Assembly: GCF_024129865.1 (NCBI RefSeq)
Contig: NZ_JAMYFE010000086.1
Location: forward strand, 62,001 to 126,000
Length of the DNA stretch: 64,000 bases
Reading direction: 5' to 3'
Origin: Stieleria tagensis
GTDB lineage: Bacteria > Planctomycetota > Planctomycetia > Pirellulales > Pirellulaceae
Under the pieces are notes generated by a model, which saw nothing but the letters and a program-made list of their open reading frames with translations, searched no databases and was not told where the DNA came from. Each line of letters starts with the position of its first letter. The stretch's first letter is position 1. Made by a program: the position numbers and the translations under genes. This document shows, in pieces, positions 46,621-56,197 of this stretch.

Positions 46621-46864
46621 AAGACGGCTTGCTTGCAAAAAATTGCTTGCGTTGTTGTGACTTGATTTTGCTGTCAATTCCGATCATTGGTGATCTCTGC
46701 GGGTTGTATCAGATCAATCACCAACAACCGCTTATGGCGGCTGGCTGACGGCGGAATTGCAGGGATCATCGTTTCGACCTGTCCGATCATTACAACGGCG
46801 AACAACGCCAAAATGATCGCACCCGTCAGATCAGCCTGACGGAAGCCAAGGAGAGGGAAACGCA

Positions 46865-48469
46865 ATGAACACGAAACAGCGGAAACGCGACGCACGACGA
46901 CGCCATCGACGGTCGATGCTGTTGGCGTCTGTACTCTGCTGTGTAGCCTCGCCAGCAATGGCGGAAACGCACACCAACCCTTTCTTTTTAAGCAAGCACC
47001 GCATTAGCCAGCCCGCCGGCGACACCCCCGCAGCCACCTCCCTACCCTCTAGCGATACGGTCCCGACGCCGCGGCGCATTCGGCGGCTGCCGGTGGTCAA
47101 CCATGCCCCCAGCGACCCGAACCGCCCGGTAGCGACGGAACGGCTGCCGCAATTGCCACCGAGCCATCGAGCACCCCAGGCCACACAGGCCGAACCCGCA
47201 CCGTCGACACAGCTCGGCCAGAACTTCGAATTGCCGACAACGCCGCCTGCTAGCGAGCAAGCTGCGCCTCGGATGATCGCCGTGGCCGCCAAACGCCATG
47301 CGGATTTAAACGCCGACCAGCCACGACGTGTGCCTGCCGGCGCCCCCAGTTGGCTGCAATCGATCACTCCCGACTCTTGCAGCGATCGCGCGGCGGCACT
47401 GCTGGACGATGCCTACCGCGAATACTCGGTGAACGCTTGGGCGAGTGCTGAAGCATCGGGATGGAAGGCGATGGAGTTGATCGCGACCGGCATCGATGTC
47501 ACCGCCCCCACCGCAACCACCACCACCACGGCGGCGCATTCATCGTCCGCGGATCTACAACAGGCGCGAACAGCCATTCGCGAATCGCGTGACTTTGTCG
47601 CCTATGGTGCGTCGGTCAACCCCAGCGAACTCGAAGGCATCGTTTCGTCACACCAAACACCTGTCTTGGCCGGCCAACTTGTCCCCGGACTGACACCGAC
47701 GGTGGCGGCCGACCGTTACCTGGACTATGCCCGCACCAAACTGGCTCCGCTGGCAGCGAACCGAGTCGAAGCGGCACAGGCGATGGACTTGCTGGCCGCG
47801 ATCCAACTGGGACGCAACGAAGCGAGTTGGTTGCCAGAAGAAACCGCGTTGTGTTTACGCCGTTCGGCCCTGCAAGGACAACCGACCAACCCGGCGCTGG
47901 CGACTCGACTGGGGATGCAGTTGGCATCGATGGGATTGGATAGCGAAGCCGAGATGGCGTTGCGACATGCGATGTCACTGGCACCGTCGGACGAAGCCTC
48001 ACAGGCGCTGGCGCAAATCATGATGCGTCGCGGTGATCGTCAGGCCGCGATGCAACTGGCCCAACAATCCTCGGCAGCCAACGGTCCGACGGTGACGACC
48101 AACCGGGTTCCTGAAATCGTCGAATTGTCACCGGGCGAATTTGCTTCGATCTCGCCGGCGGTCAACTTGTCCGGCGCGACCGCGGCGGCACCCGGCGGAT
48201 CGCTGTCGGCCCAGCCGACTCAAGCGTCGTTTGCCGGCTATCGAATGCCAACGCCGGATCCGCCGGGCCCAGCGGCAACCCCCGTGACGCAAACTGCGCC
48301 GCCTACCGCACCAGCAAAACTCCCACGGTCTGTTGTTGACCATGCTCCGTCGGATCTCAACCCAGCCGCCAGCGATCCCAGCGCTGACGCCCAGCGCGAA
48401 CCGGTTTCCACGAGCAAGATGAAGACGCATCTGAATCGCTACTTCGGCAACCTGCCAAAACTGTGGTAG
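46865..48469 (+). CDS. Secreted Pro/Ala-rich protein with TPR-like region
   Basis: A 534-residue protein with a long signal peptide (basic to residue 16, then SMLLASVLCCVASPAMA). A disordered Pro-rich part (about 30-155) precedes a helical region (about 160-400) whose later part has two TPR-like helix pairs (LATRLGMQLASMGLDSEAEM, then ALRHAMSLAPSDEASQALAQ). The segment HAPSD occurs twice, as VVNHAPSDPN near residue 76 and VVDHAPSDLN near 493, an internal repeat. Good GGAGAGG ribosome site. It precedes the polysaccharide export gene by 88 bases and could be its partner; this is an inference. Confidence 0.65.
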   Translation: MNTKQRKRDARRRHRRSMLLASVLCCVASPAMAETHTNPFFLSKHRISQPAGDTPAATSLPSSDTVPTPRRIRRLPVVNHAPSDPNRPVATERLPQLPPSHRAPQATQAEPAPSTQLGQNFELPTTPPASEQAAPRMIAVAAKRHADLNADQPRRVPAGAPSWLQSITPDSCSDRAAALLDDAYREYSVNAWASAEASGWKAMELIATGIDVTAPTATTTTTAAHSSSADLQQARTAIRESRDFVAYGASVNPSELEGIVSSHQTPVLAGQLVPGLTPTVAADRYLDYARTKLAPLAANRVEAAQAMDLLAAIQLGRNEASWLPEETALCLRRSALQGQPTNPALATRLGMQLASMGLDSEAEMALRHAMSLAPSDEASQALAQIMMRRGDRQAAMQLAQQSSAANGPTVTTNRVPEIVELSPGEFASISPAVNLSGATAAAPGGSLSAQPTQASFAGYRMPTPDPPGPAATPVTQTAPPTAPAKLPRSVVDHAPSDLNPAASDPSADAQREPVSTSKMKTHLNRYFGNLPKLW

Positions 48470-48557
48470 TCGAAATCGATCCGTCCCGCTTCATCGGCTG
48501 CGAGTTTCCTGTCTTTCACCTTCCACACCACGACCAAAGCGAATTCGAGATTTGTAC

Positions 48558-49844
48558 ATGCAGTCTCAAATAATCGATCGTCGCCGGAACGCCAGGAAGG
48601 TGTTGATGGGTGTGGCTTGGATACTGATGACTGCCTGCGGAGGGGGACTCAACGGTTGGATCACGGCACATGCTCAATCCCCCGGATCAGCAGCCTTGGG
48701 GATCGGTGTCGCCCAGGACGGGCCGGTCACCAACGAAATGTTGGGCCAGTTTGGTAGCACCGTCTCCGAAACCGAATGTGGATGCCGCAATGTTCCCGGT
48801 GGCTATCCCTGCCAGGGCGGATGCCCAAAATGCATGATGGCAGTCGATTGCCAGGACCAGTGTGGCCAGGAGGGACGCTGGCGCGATATGGCCCCTCAGC
48901 CGTTTGACGCCTATGGGCCCGGGGGCTACGCCGGACCGTCACGCTATGCGCATCTGAGCGAATATCGACTGCGTCCCAATGACCAGCTACAGGTGATCTA
49001 TCTGATCACCCGGCGGCAAGACCAAGGCGACTACCGGCTTGCGCCCGGCGACGAAGTATTGATCGAATCGGTCGCGGACCCCGATCTGACGCGCGGCACC
49101 CTTGAACGTGGATTGGTGATTCAACCCGATGGCACGATCACGGTTCGTTTGCTGGGACAAATTCACGCCGCCGGGTTGACGGTCAGCCAGTTGCGCCAAG
49201 TTTTGGAAACCAGCTACAAAAAGTTGTACGACGAACCATCGATCGATGTCACGCCGGTTCGCACCAACACGCTGGCTGACGACATTCGCAATGCCGTCGG
49301 TGGTGCCAGCGGTTTGCAACAGCAGGCGCTCAATGTGACCGTGATGCCCGACGGAAAAATTCGCTTGCCTGGTATCGGTGGTCTATGTGTGCAAGGGTTC
49401 TCGCTGCCGGAATTAAAGAAAGAAATCAACCTGCGATACCGGGAACTGGTTGTCGGACTGGAAACCGAACCGATCTTGACGCAACAAGCCAATCACTTTG
49501 TCAACGTCTTGGGACAGGTCGCTGCACCGGGACGAATCCAGCTGGAAGGCCCGACCACCGTGTTGGCTGCAATCGCACAATCTGGCGGCCATCTACCCGG
49601 CGGCAACATGCGTCAAGTGGTTGTCTTTCGACGAGCCGAGGATTGGCGTTTGATTTCGACGATGTTGGATCTGCAAGGCGCAGTCTATGGCAAACGCCCG
49701 ACACCCGCCGATGAAATCTGGCTGCGTGACGGTGACGTCATCATCGTGCCCGATAAACCGATTCAACGTTTGGACAACTGGTTGGCATTGGTCTTTACCA
49801 ACGGTGTCTACCGCGTCGCACCATTCAACTTTGACGGCCGTTAA
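48558..49844 (+). CDS. Polysaccharide biosynthesis/export protein (Wza-like, SLBB)
   Basis: A 428-residue outer-membrane-type export protein. After an N-terminal export signal (about 1-40, VLMGVAWILMTACGGGLNGW) there is an unusual Cys-rich segment (about 72-105: ECGCRNVPGGYPCQGGCPKC, then DCQDQC). The Poly_export domain follows (YRLAPGDEVLIESVADPD, IQPDGTITVRLLGQIHAAGL), and then SLBB-type beta-grasp domains (VNVLGQVAAPGRIQLEGPTT and a second). The final LRDGDVIIVPDKPIQRLDNW is typical of Wza. It would form part of an exopolysaccharide exit channel. ATG 48558 is chosen over TTG 48552. It converges with the nitrilase gene, overlapping by 4 bases. Confidence 0.88.
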   Translation: MQSQIIDRRRNARKVLMGVAWILMTACGGGLNGWITAHAQSPGSAALGIGVAQDGPVTNEMLGQFGSTVSETECGCRNVPGGYPCQGGCPKCMMAVDCQDQCGQEGRWRDMAPQPFDAYGPGGYAGPSRYAHLSEYRLRPNDQLQVIYLITRRQDQGDYRLAPGDEVLIESVADPDLTRGTLERGLVIQPDGTITVRLLGQIHAAGLTVSQLRQVLETSYKKLYDEPSIDVTPVRTNTLADDIRNAVGGASGLQQQALNVTVMPDGKIRLPGIGGLCVQGFSLPELKKEINLRYRELVVGLETEPILTQQANHFVNVLGQVAAPGRIQLEGPTTVLAAIAQSGGHLPGGNMRQVVVFRRAEDWRLISTMLDLQGAVYGKRPTPADEIWLRDGDVIIVPDKPIQRLDNWLALVFTNGVYRVAPFNFDGR

Positions 49845-50698
49845 CCCTCTGTGATCGATCCGTAGAATTCAGGTCTGCGATCGGCAAATCGATCGATGAT
49901 GTGTGTGCCAGCCGTCCGCTCGATTCGCTTGTTGCGTGCCACTGCCAAATCGATCTCCGCCAGCAACATCGTTTCCTGATCGCCGTCGGTCGCTGCCAAC
50001 ACCACACCGTCGGGTCCACAGATCGAGCTGAGGCCACAAAAGTCAAACCCATTTTCGTGTCCGACACGATTGGCCGCAGCGAAATACAAGTGGTTTTCTA
50101 GACTGCGAGCCGACGGCACGATCTGAGCCGTGCGCGCCGCTTCGACAGGCCAGTTGGTACCGAGCGCAATGATGTCGGCCCCCGCCAACCCCAACACCCG
50201 GATCGGCTCGGGAAAGGATGCGTCGTAACAGATCGCCAGCCCGATCTGTGCTCGCCCCCGCCGGGGTGTCGCTGCAGCGAACGTTTGGTAGGGTTGATCG
50301 CCACGGTCCACAAATCGATCCACCCCCAGGTGCGGCAGGTGAATTTTGCGATAGCAACCGACTACCCCGTCCGGCCCAATCAGCACGGCACTGTTGTACA
50401 ACCGTCCCGCTGCGGACTCCAAAAACCCCAGCGTCACAAATTGCCCCCATTGGCGGGCAGCTTGACCAAGTTTTTGAAAAATTGGATCGTCGATTTCCAG
50501 TGCGACTTCCAGTGCGTGTTGGCGTGAACCAAATGCGTAGCCGGTCAACATACACTCGGGAAAAACCACCACGTCCGCCTCTTCGGTCGCACAATCTTTC
50601 TTTTTTTCTGCGGCCGTTTCCATCCATGCCAGAACGCGATTCAGGTTCGCAGCGGGGTCGGCAAACGTCACATCGGATTGGACACAAGCGATCAACAT
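49841..50698 (-). CDS. Carbon-nitrogen hydrolase (nitrilase superfamily)
   Basis: A 285-residue amidase-type hydrolase with the Glu-Lys-Cys triad: [12 protein letters not shown] (Glu), [11 protein letters not shown] (Lys) and [12 protein letters not shown] (Cys). Start ATG 50698 gives [10 protein letters not shown], the usual N-terminus (first beta strand) of the family. It would hydrolyse a C-N bond of an amide or carbamoyl compound in the cytoplasm; the substrate is open. It is divergent from the transhydrogenase gene, with 51 bases between starts. Confidence 0.9.
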   Translation of the reverse strand: MLIACVQSDVTFADPAANLNRVLAWMETAAEKKKDCATEEADVVVFPECMLTGYAFGSRQHALEVALEIDDPIFQKLGQAARQWGQFVTLGFLESAAGRLYNSAVLIGPDGVVGCYRKIHLPHLGVDRFVDRGDQPYQTFAAATPRRGRAQIGLAICYDASFPEPIRVLGLAGADIIALGTNWPVEAARTAQIVPSARSLENHLYFAAANRVGHENGFDFCGLSSICGPDGVVLAATDGDQETMLLAEIDLAVARNKRIERTAGTHIIDRFADRRPEFYGSITEG

Positions 50699-50749
50699 CG
50701 TAAAACACATGCGGGTAAATCGGAATTTCCAGCCAAGAAGCGGACACAG

Positions 50750-52135
50750 ATGAGCGACAAAGAGTTTGATTTTGACCTATTTGTGATCGGAACGGGTCCC
50801 GGCGGCGAGGGGGCGGCGATGCAGGCTCGCAAAGGCGGGTTGCGGGTCGGAGTCGCCGAACGATACCGTCAGATCGGCGGCGGCTGCACCCACTGGGGGA
50901 CGATTCCCAGCAAAGCCCTGCGATACACGATCACCAACACCATGAACGTGTTGAAGAATCCTGTCTTCCGAGAACTGGGGATTCATGCCAGCCCGACCAT
51001 GGAGCAACTGCGGCGTGGCACCGAAGCGATCATCCGCAAACAGGTCACGATGCGGCAATCGTTTTACGATCGAAACGAAGTCCCCATCTTTTTCGGGCAA
51101 GCGCGGTTCGTTGACGAACACACCGTGTCGATCGACGATGCAGAAACGATCCGCAGCAAATCGTTTGTCATCGCCACCGGCACGCGTCCCTATCACCCGC
51201 CCGATGTCGATTTTAGTCATCCACGCATCTTCGACAGCGACACCGTTTTACAACTCGAAGAAAAACCCAGTTCGATCACGATTTACGGCGCCGGGGTTAT
51301 CGGTACCGAGTACGCATCGATGTATCGAAACATCGGAATCAAAGTCAATTTGATCAACACCCGCAGTCACCTGCTGGAATTTCTGGACGATGAAATCGTC
51401 GACGCATTGGCCTACCACCTACGTGACCAAGGCGTGATCATTCGCCACAACGAGGAAATGGATCGCATCGAAGGACACAGCGACGGTGTGGTGCTGCACC
51501 TGAAAAGCGGCAAAGCGCTCAAGACCGATGCGTTTCTATGGGCCAACGGGCGCAGCGGAAACACCGAAGACCTGGGGTTGGAAAACATCGGACTGGCAGT
51601 CAATAGCCGAGGCCAATTGGAAGTCGACGAACAGTTCCAAACCGCCAAAGCACACATTTATGCCGTCGGTGATGTGATCGGTTTTCCCTCGCTCGCCAGT
51701 GCCGCCTACACGCAAGGCCGCGCCGCAGGCATGCATGTGCTCGGACGCTGCGACGGCAACTTGCGGATCAACGACATCCCCACCGGAATCTACACCAGTC
51801 CCGAAATCAGTTCGGTCGGAAAAACCGAGCGTGAACTGACTGCGGCCTGCATTCCCTACGAAGTGGGCCAAAGTCAATTCAAAAGTTTGGCCCGTGCTCA
51901 AATCATGGGAACCACCGTTGGCATGCTCAAAATTTTGTTTCATCGCGAGACATTGGAGGTGCTGGGTGTTCACTGCTTTGGCGCAAACGCATCGGAAATC
52001 ATCCATATCGGCCAAGCGGTGATGAGCGGTCACGGCCAGACCCTGGAGTATTTCATCGAAACCACATTCAATTATCCCACCATGGCCGAAGCCTACCGGG
52101 TCGCAGCGCTCAATGGATACAACCGACTGTTCTAG
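50750..52135 (+). CDS. sthA: Soluble pyridine nucleotide transhydrogenase
   Basis: A 461-residue flavoprotein of the lipoamide-dehydrogenase family, transferring hydride between NADPH and NAD. It closely follows E. coli SthA: FAD motif [14 protein letters not shown], the region [16 protein letters not shown] in which the redox disulfide of related enzymes is lacking (only one Cys), NAD motif [15 protein letters not shown], and the C-terminal [19 protein letters not shown]. Start ATG 50750 gives MSDKEFDFD. It would balance NADPH and NADH in the cytoplasm. Confidence 0.96.
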   Translation: MSDKEFDFDLFVIGTGPGGEGAAMQARKGGLRVGVAERYRQIGGGCTHWGTIPSKALRYTITNTMNVLKNPVFRELGIHASPTMEQLRRGTEAIIRKQVTMRQSFYDRNEVPIFFGQARFVDEHTVSIDDAETIRSKSFVIATGTRPYHPPDVDFSHPRIFDSDTVLQLEEKPSSITIYGAGVIGTEYASMYRNIGIKVNLINTRSHLLEFLDDEIVDALAYHLRDQGVIIRHNEEMDRIEGHSDGVVLHLKSGKALKTDAFLWANGRSGNTEDLGLENIGLAVNSRGQLEVDEQFQTAKAHIYAVGDVIGFPSLASAAYTQGRAAGMHVLGRCDGNLRINDIPTGIYTSPEISSVGKTERELTAACIPYEVGQSQFKSLARAQIMGTTVGMLKILFHRETLEVLGVHCFGANASEIIHIGQAVMSGHGQTLEYFIETTFNYPTMAEAYRVAALNGYNRLF

Positions 52136-52227
52136 TCACATCACCTGTCGGAGCGCTACAATGGCTGCTGTCTGAGCGGCCAGTTGACCGGTCGGACTGT
52201 TTCGCACCGCATCGGCCGACTTGATTC

Positions 52228-53379
52228 ATGACCAAAGCCTTCGTTTCCGCGTCTCACTCGCTGGCCGACCAGCCGCGGCAGCAATCGCTAACGATCCGTC
52301 GCGATCATCCACCGCGATCGGATTCCGATCGCCAATCCAGTGATGGATCGCCACGCCCTTCTTATCCGACATGGACGTTCCTGGCGTTGGGATTGATCAT
52401 TGGTTTGGTCGTGATCTTGATCGCGGTGCTATCGGGCGTCGGTGGGCGCGGCGCCGTGGTGGCCGAAAGCCCTGCGGTGGGCCCGATTCCCGATCGCTAC
52501 GATGCCGGCCGGGCGATGGGCTACCTGAACCAACTGTGCGATTTAGGGCCTCGGCCATCGGGCAGCCCGGCGATGGTGCGGCAACAGCAATTGCTCGAAG
52601 ATTTTTTCGCCAAACGTGGCGCCACGGTGACCCGGCAAGGTTTCGAGACCCGCAATCCGAATGACGGATCCGCGCTCGAGATGACAAACTTGATCGCTTC
52701 CTGGCACCCCGATCGACCCAAACGTTTCTTGTTTTGTGCCCATTACGACACGCGGCCCTATCCCGACCGAGACCCCCACAACAAACGCGGTGTTTTCATC
52801 GGCGCCAATGACGGCGCCAGCGGCACCGCTGGGCTGATGGAATTGGCCAATCAACTGGATGACTTGCCCAGCGATATTGGCGTTGATCTGGTGATGTTCG
52901 ACGGCGAAGAATTTGTCTGGCAAGAACGCCGCGATCGCTACTTCATTGGATCGACCTATTTTGCCAATCAATACAAAACCGAGCCACCTAAGATCGGCTA
53001 CCAATCGGGCGTCCTGTTCGACATGATCGGCGATAAAGAATTGAAGCTGTACTACGAAGTCAATAGTTTGCGATACGCCAAAGACGTGGCGCGATCGTTC
53101 TGGAAAACCGCCGACCGATTGGGCGTCCAGGCCTTTGTCATGCGACAGCGACATGAACTGCGTGACGACCATTTGCCACTGAACCAGATCGCCGGGATCC
53201 CCACGATTGATGTGATCGATTTTGACTACCCGCGACCCGGCATTGGCGCCCCGTCGTACTGGCACACGCAACAAGACGTGCCGGCCAACTGCAGTGGTGA
53301 ATCGATCGCGGCCGTGGTCTGGGTCGCACACCAATGGATGATTTCGCAAAGCAGCGTTTCCAACCAGACGAATCAGTAA
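52228..53379 (+). CDS. Membrane-anchored M28 peptidase (glutaminyl-cyclase-like)
   Basis: A 383-residue zinc hydrolase. A cytoplasmic polar N-terminus is followed by one transmembrane segment (about residues 49-71, FLALGLIIGLVVILIAVLSG). The M28 domain has its metal ligands in FCAHYDTRP (His), ANDGASGTAG (Asp), MFDGEEF (Glu pair), and a late Asp and His (IDVIDFDYPRPG and YWHTQQDV). The order and spacing resemble the glutaminyl-peptide cyclotransferase branch. It would act on peptides at the outer face of the cytoplasmic membrane. It is the first of four closely spaced + strand genes. Confidence 0.87.
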   Translation: MTKAFVSASHSLADQPRQQSLTIRRDHPPRSDSDRQSSDGSPRPSYPTWTFLALGLIIGLVVILIAVLSGVGGRGAVVAESPAVGPIPDRYDAGRAMGYLNQLCDLGPRPSGSPAMVRQQQLLEDFFAKRGATVTRQGFETRNPNDGSALEMTNLIASWHPDRPKRFLFCAHYDTRPYPDRDPHNKRGVFIGANDGASGTAGLMELANQLDDLPSDIGVDLVMFDGEEFVWQERRDRYFIGSTYFANQYKTEPPKIGYQSGVLFDMIGDKELKLYYEVNSLRYAKDVARSFWKTADRLGVQAFVMRQRHELRDDHLPLNQIAGIPTIDVIDFDYPRPGIGAPSYWHTQQDVPANCSGESIAAVVWVAHQWMISQSSVSNQTNQ

Positions 53380-53392
53380 CAGGCGCGAGTGA

Positions 53393-53746
53393 ATGTTTGC
53401 CGGAGGACTCTTGCTCGCTTCAACGTTGATCTTTTTTGCCTGCTGGCTGCAATGGACAGAACATCGCGGTTGGCCACATGAGGATGTGGACCGCGACGAA
53501 GACGAATCGTATCTGCAGCGCCGCAAGAAATCGCGATCTCGGGTCAACCTACTGATTGGGATCTGTGGCGTCCTGATCCTTGCCGCCACGATCGCCGGCG
53601 TCGGATTGGTCTTTGCTGCCGCCTGGACTTCGGTGGCATTGATCCTGATGGTGATCGTGATCTTGGCCGGACTGGATGCCTATCGCACCCATCGGCACCA
53701 CCAAGAAAAAATGCGTCAGATGCGAAAGCGTGCGACGGAGGATTAA
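53393..53746 (+). CDS. Small membrane protein, function unknown
   Basis: A 117-residue protein with three predicted membrane segments: about 3-21 (GGLLLASTLIFFACWLQW), then two close together at about 52-90 (NLLIGICGVLILAATIAGVG and VALILMVIVILAGLDAY). The N- and C-termini are charged (HHQEKMRQMRKRATED). It begins 13 bases after the peptidase stop and is 12 bases from the BatA-like gene, so it is co-transcribed. I do not recognise a family. Confidence 0.75.
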   Translation: MFAGGLLLASTLIFFACWLQWTEHRGWPHEDVDRDEDESYLQRRKKSRSRVNLLIGICGVLILAATIAGVGLVFAAAWTSVALILMVIVILAGLDAYRTHRHHQEKMRQMRKRATED

Positions 53747-53758
53747 CGCACCCATCTC

Positions 53759-56197
53759 GTGACATTCTTAAACGCCACCCTACTGCTAGCACTGACCGCA
53801 ATCGGCATTCCGATTGTGATGCATCTGATCGCCCGGAAGGAGCCCAAACAGGTCCTCTTTCCATCGGTCCGTTTGTTAACGCAGCGTTTCGAAACCAACC
53901 GCAGCAAACTGCGAGTGCGTCGCTGGTGGTTGCTGGCGTTGCGGATTGCCGCAATGGCTGCGCTGGCCCTGGCACTGGCCCGCCCCGTGATTTCACAGGC
54001 GCTGTCGCTGACCTGGTCGACGATCGGAATCGTGGCACTGGCCGCAATCGCGACGTTGGTCATGGCGTCGGTGGCCGCCGGCAAACCCAATCAAACCAAA
54101 TTGATGTGGTCGTTGCTGGCCACATCCGCCGTCGCCGGTTTGATCGCCATCCTCTGGGGCGGATACACCGCTGCCAGTGGCACCAAACCACAAATCGATC
54201 GAGCGACTCCGGTGGCCCTGGCAATTGTGATCGACAATTCGTCGCTGCTGGGTTGGAACGAGGGATCAAGCGATCATTTGACACGCACTCGCAGCGCCGC
54301 CGAACAATTGCTTGTTGCTGCCAGTCCCGAGAGTCGGCTGGCGATCATCGACCGCTCGGCAACCCCGGCAACGTTTGCCTTGGATTTAGCCGGCGCTCTT
54401 TCCAAAGTCGAACAGTTGCAACCGTTGGAAGTCGTGCAGCCGTTGGAATCGAGACTCGAGGCCGCCGCGCGGTTGTTGCAGTCCAGTGAGATTCCATCGC
54501 GCCAACTGGTTTTGATCAGCGCACTGCCGGCATCCAGTTTCAACGACCAACCCAGTGGAAATAGCTTGGCTGGACTGATCGACGAACTGGGAATTCGAGT
54601 GACGCTTTGGGATATCGGTGGATTTGCAGGTGTGAATCGAAGCCTGTCGGTGCCCCAACTGTCCGATCGCGCTCCCGCACCCGAAACGCCCGTTGTCGTT
54701 GCCACAACCCTGTCGATCAACCAGGATGAATCGACAACCGATCAACCAGAAACCGATCAAACCGTTGAGGTCACCGCCGAATGCGTGCTGTATCCCAGTG
54801 ACGCCGCATTGCCGGTGGTGCGCGACGGAACCATTCTGCTGCCCGCCGCCAAGCCGGTCGATCGTGTCAGTGTGCCAGTCTCGCCTGGCCGCAATGTGGA
54901 ACTGCAAATGACCCTGCCACCGCTGCCGGTCGGTTTGCATCACGGTGCCATTCATCTGACCGGAAGCGATGCGCTATCAATTGATGATTCCGGCTACTTC
55001 ACCGTGACCGTGCTGCCGCCCAGTCGGCTGTTGCTGGTCGGCGACCGGACCGCCGAAGTCGATGAAATCGGCTGGAGCATCTCGGCGCCGATACCGGTCA
55101 ATGACCCCGCCGCACAGTATGCGATCGAGCAAGTCAGCTACCAAGATCTCGCGGCAACGACGATGACGAATTTCGCCGGTGTGATCTTGCTCGACCCACC
55201 GGAAAACTCTCTCGGCACGCCTGAACTGCAGCGTTACATCGCCGCCGGCGGTTCGGTTTTTCTGGCCGTCGGCGATGCGCTCGGCGCAGACCAGGTCCAG
55301 GTCAATGGCTACCCCACTTTTTCAAGACGTTGGCGTGTCCCCGATCCGGGAACCTTTCTCGAGATCTCCGCCGCATCCCACCCGGCTCTCAATGCGCTGG
55401 CGCAAACGCCCGGCGGTGTTCCGTTCCAGGATGCCCGCGTCTACCAATACTGGCAGGTCGATCCCGGCGATGACGGCCAAACCCTGATGCGCTATGCCGG
55501 CATGGATCACGCGGCGCTGTTGGAAATCCAAGCCACGGCAAACGTCCCCGGAAAGCTGTTGATCCTGACCACTCCGATTCCTGACTTGGTGGCGGGCGAA
55601 TCCTGGAACGAATTGTTCCGGTCGGGTTCCTGGACCGCATTTGCCTTGATTCGCGAACTGACACAATACTTGACGGGTCGCAGCAGCGAATCGTGGTCGA
55701 TGCCAGTCGGCACCGCGGTGTCGATCCCGATCCAATCGCTAACCGCCACCGATGACCAACCACGGCGATTGCAGTGGTTTCCGGCTCAGGGCACTGCGCC
55801 GGTACCGATCGATCTGGCAACCGAATCCGGCGATGAAACACAACCACGCCAGCGGATCTTGATCGGCCAACCCCAGCACAGTGGCGTCCACTGGATCCGT
55901 GGCGACGAACCTGGATTGGGATTCACGATCAACTTGCCCCGCGCTCAGCTCGCGACCAAACGCGTCGAGCCGTCGCAATTGTCGGCGCTGTTGGGTGATG
56001 AAGCGGTCAAACGAATTGAGTCGCTGGACGAAATGGAATGGACGGCGGGTCGGTCGCAACCCTCTGTGCCACTGTGGTCGCCGATCATGTTGTTGGCGCT
56101 GGTCATTTTCCTGCTTGAACAGATCCTCGCAAATCGCTTCTATCGCCGTCCCAACACCGGGCCCTCGATCACTGCCGCTACCAGGAGTGCGGCATGA
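53759..56197 (+). CDS. BatA-domain membrane protein with VWA-like region
   Basis: An 812-residue protein with GTG start. The N-terminus is the BatA/aerotolerance domain: FLNATLLLALTAIGIPIVMH, then RRWWLLALRIAAMAALALAL. Further membrane helices follow (to about residue 140), then a VWA-like fold starting VALAIVIDNSS whose MIDAS motif lacks the last Ser (DNSSL). A long beta-rich periplasmic part and a final membrane helix (WSPIMLLALVIFLLEQIL) complete it. Such proteins occur in MoxR-DUF58-BatA-VWA clusters that assist assembly of other proteins. It overlaps the next gene by 4 bases. Confidence 0.88.
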   Translation: MTFLNATLLLALTAIGIPIVMHLIARKEPKQVLFPSVRLLTQRFETNRSKLRVRRWWLLALRIAAMAALALALARPVISQALSLTWSTIGIVALAAIATLVMASVAAGKPNQTKLMWSLLATSAVAGLIAILWGGYTAASGTKPQIDRATPVALAIVIDNSSLLGWNEGSSDHLTRTRSAAEQLLVAASPESRLAIIDRSATPATFALDLAGALSKVEQLQPLEVVQPLESRLEAAARLLQSSEIPSRQLVLISALPASSFNDQPSGNSLAGLIDELGIRVTLWDIGGFAGVNRSLSVPQLSDRAPAPETPVVVATTLSINQDESTTDQPETDQTVEVTAECVLYPSDAALPVVRDGTILLPAAKPVDRVSVPVSPGRNVELQMTLPPLPVGLHHGAIHLTGSDALSIDDSGYFTVTVLPPSRLLLVGDRTAEVDEIGWSISAPIPVNDPAAQYAIEQVSYQDLAATTMTNFAGVILLDPPENSLGTPELQRYIAAGGSVFLAVGDALGADQVQVNGYPTFSRRWRVPDPGTFLEISAASHPALNALAQTPGGVPFQDARVYQYWQVDPGDDGQTLMRYAGMDHAALLEIQATANVPGKLLILTTPIPDLVAGESWNELFRSGSWTAFALIRELTQYLTGRSSESWSMPVGTAVSIPIQSLTATDDQPRRLQWFPAQGTAPVPIDLATESGDETQPRQRILIGQPQHSGVHWIRGDEPGLGFTINLPRAQLATKRVEPSQLSALLGDEAVKRIESLDEMEWTAGRSQPSVPLWSPIMLLALVIFLLEQILANRFYRRPNTGPSITAATRSAA

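Noticed and set aside
46674-46958. Minus-strand open frame between the repeat array and the secreted protein gene
   Set aside because: Overlaps the signal-peptide region of the gene at 46865, has no ribosome site and no motif.
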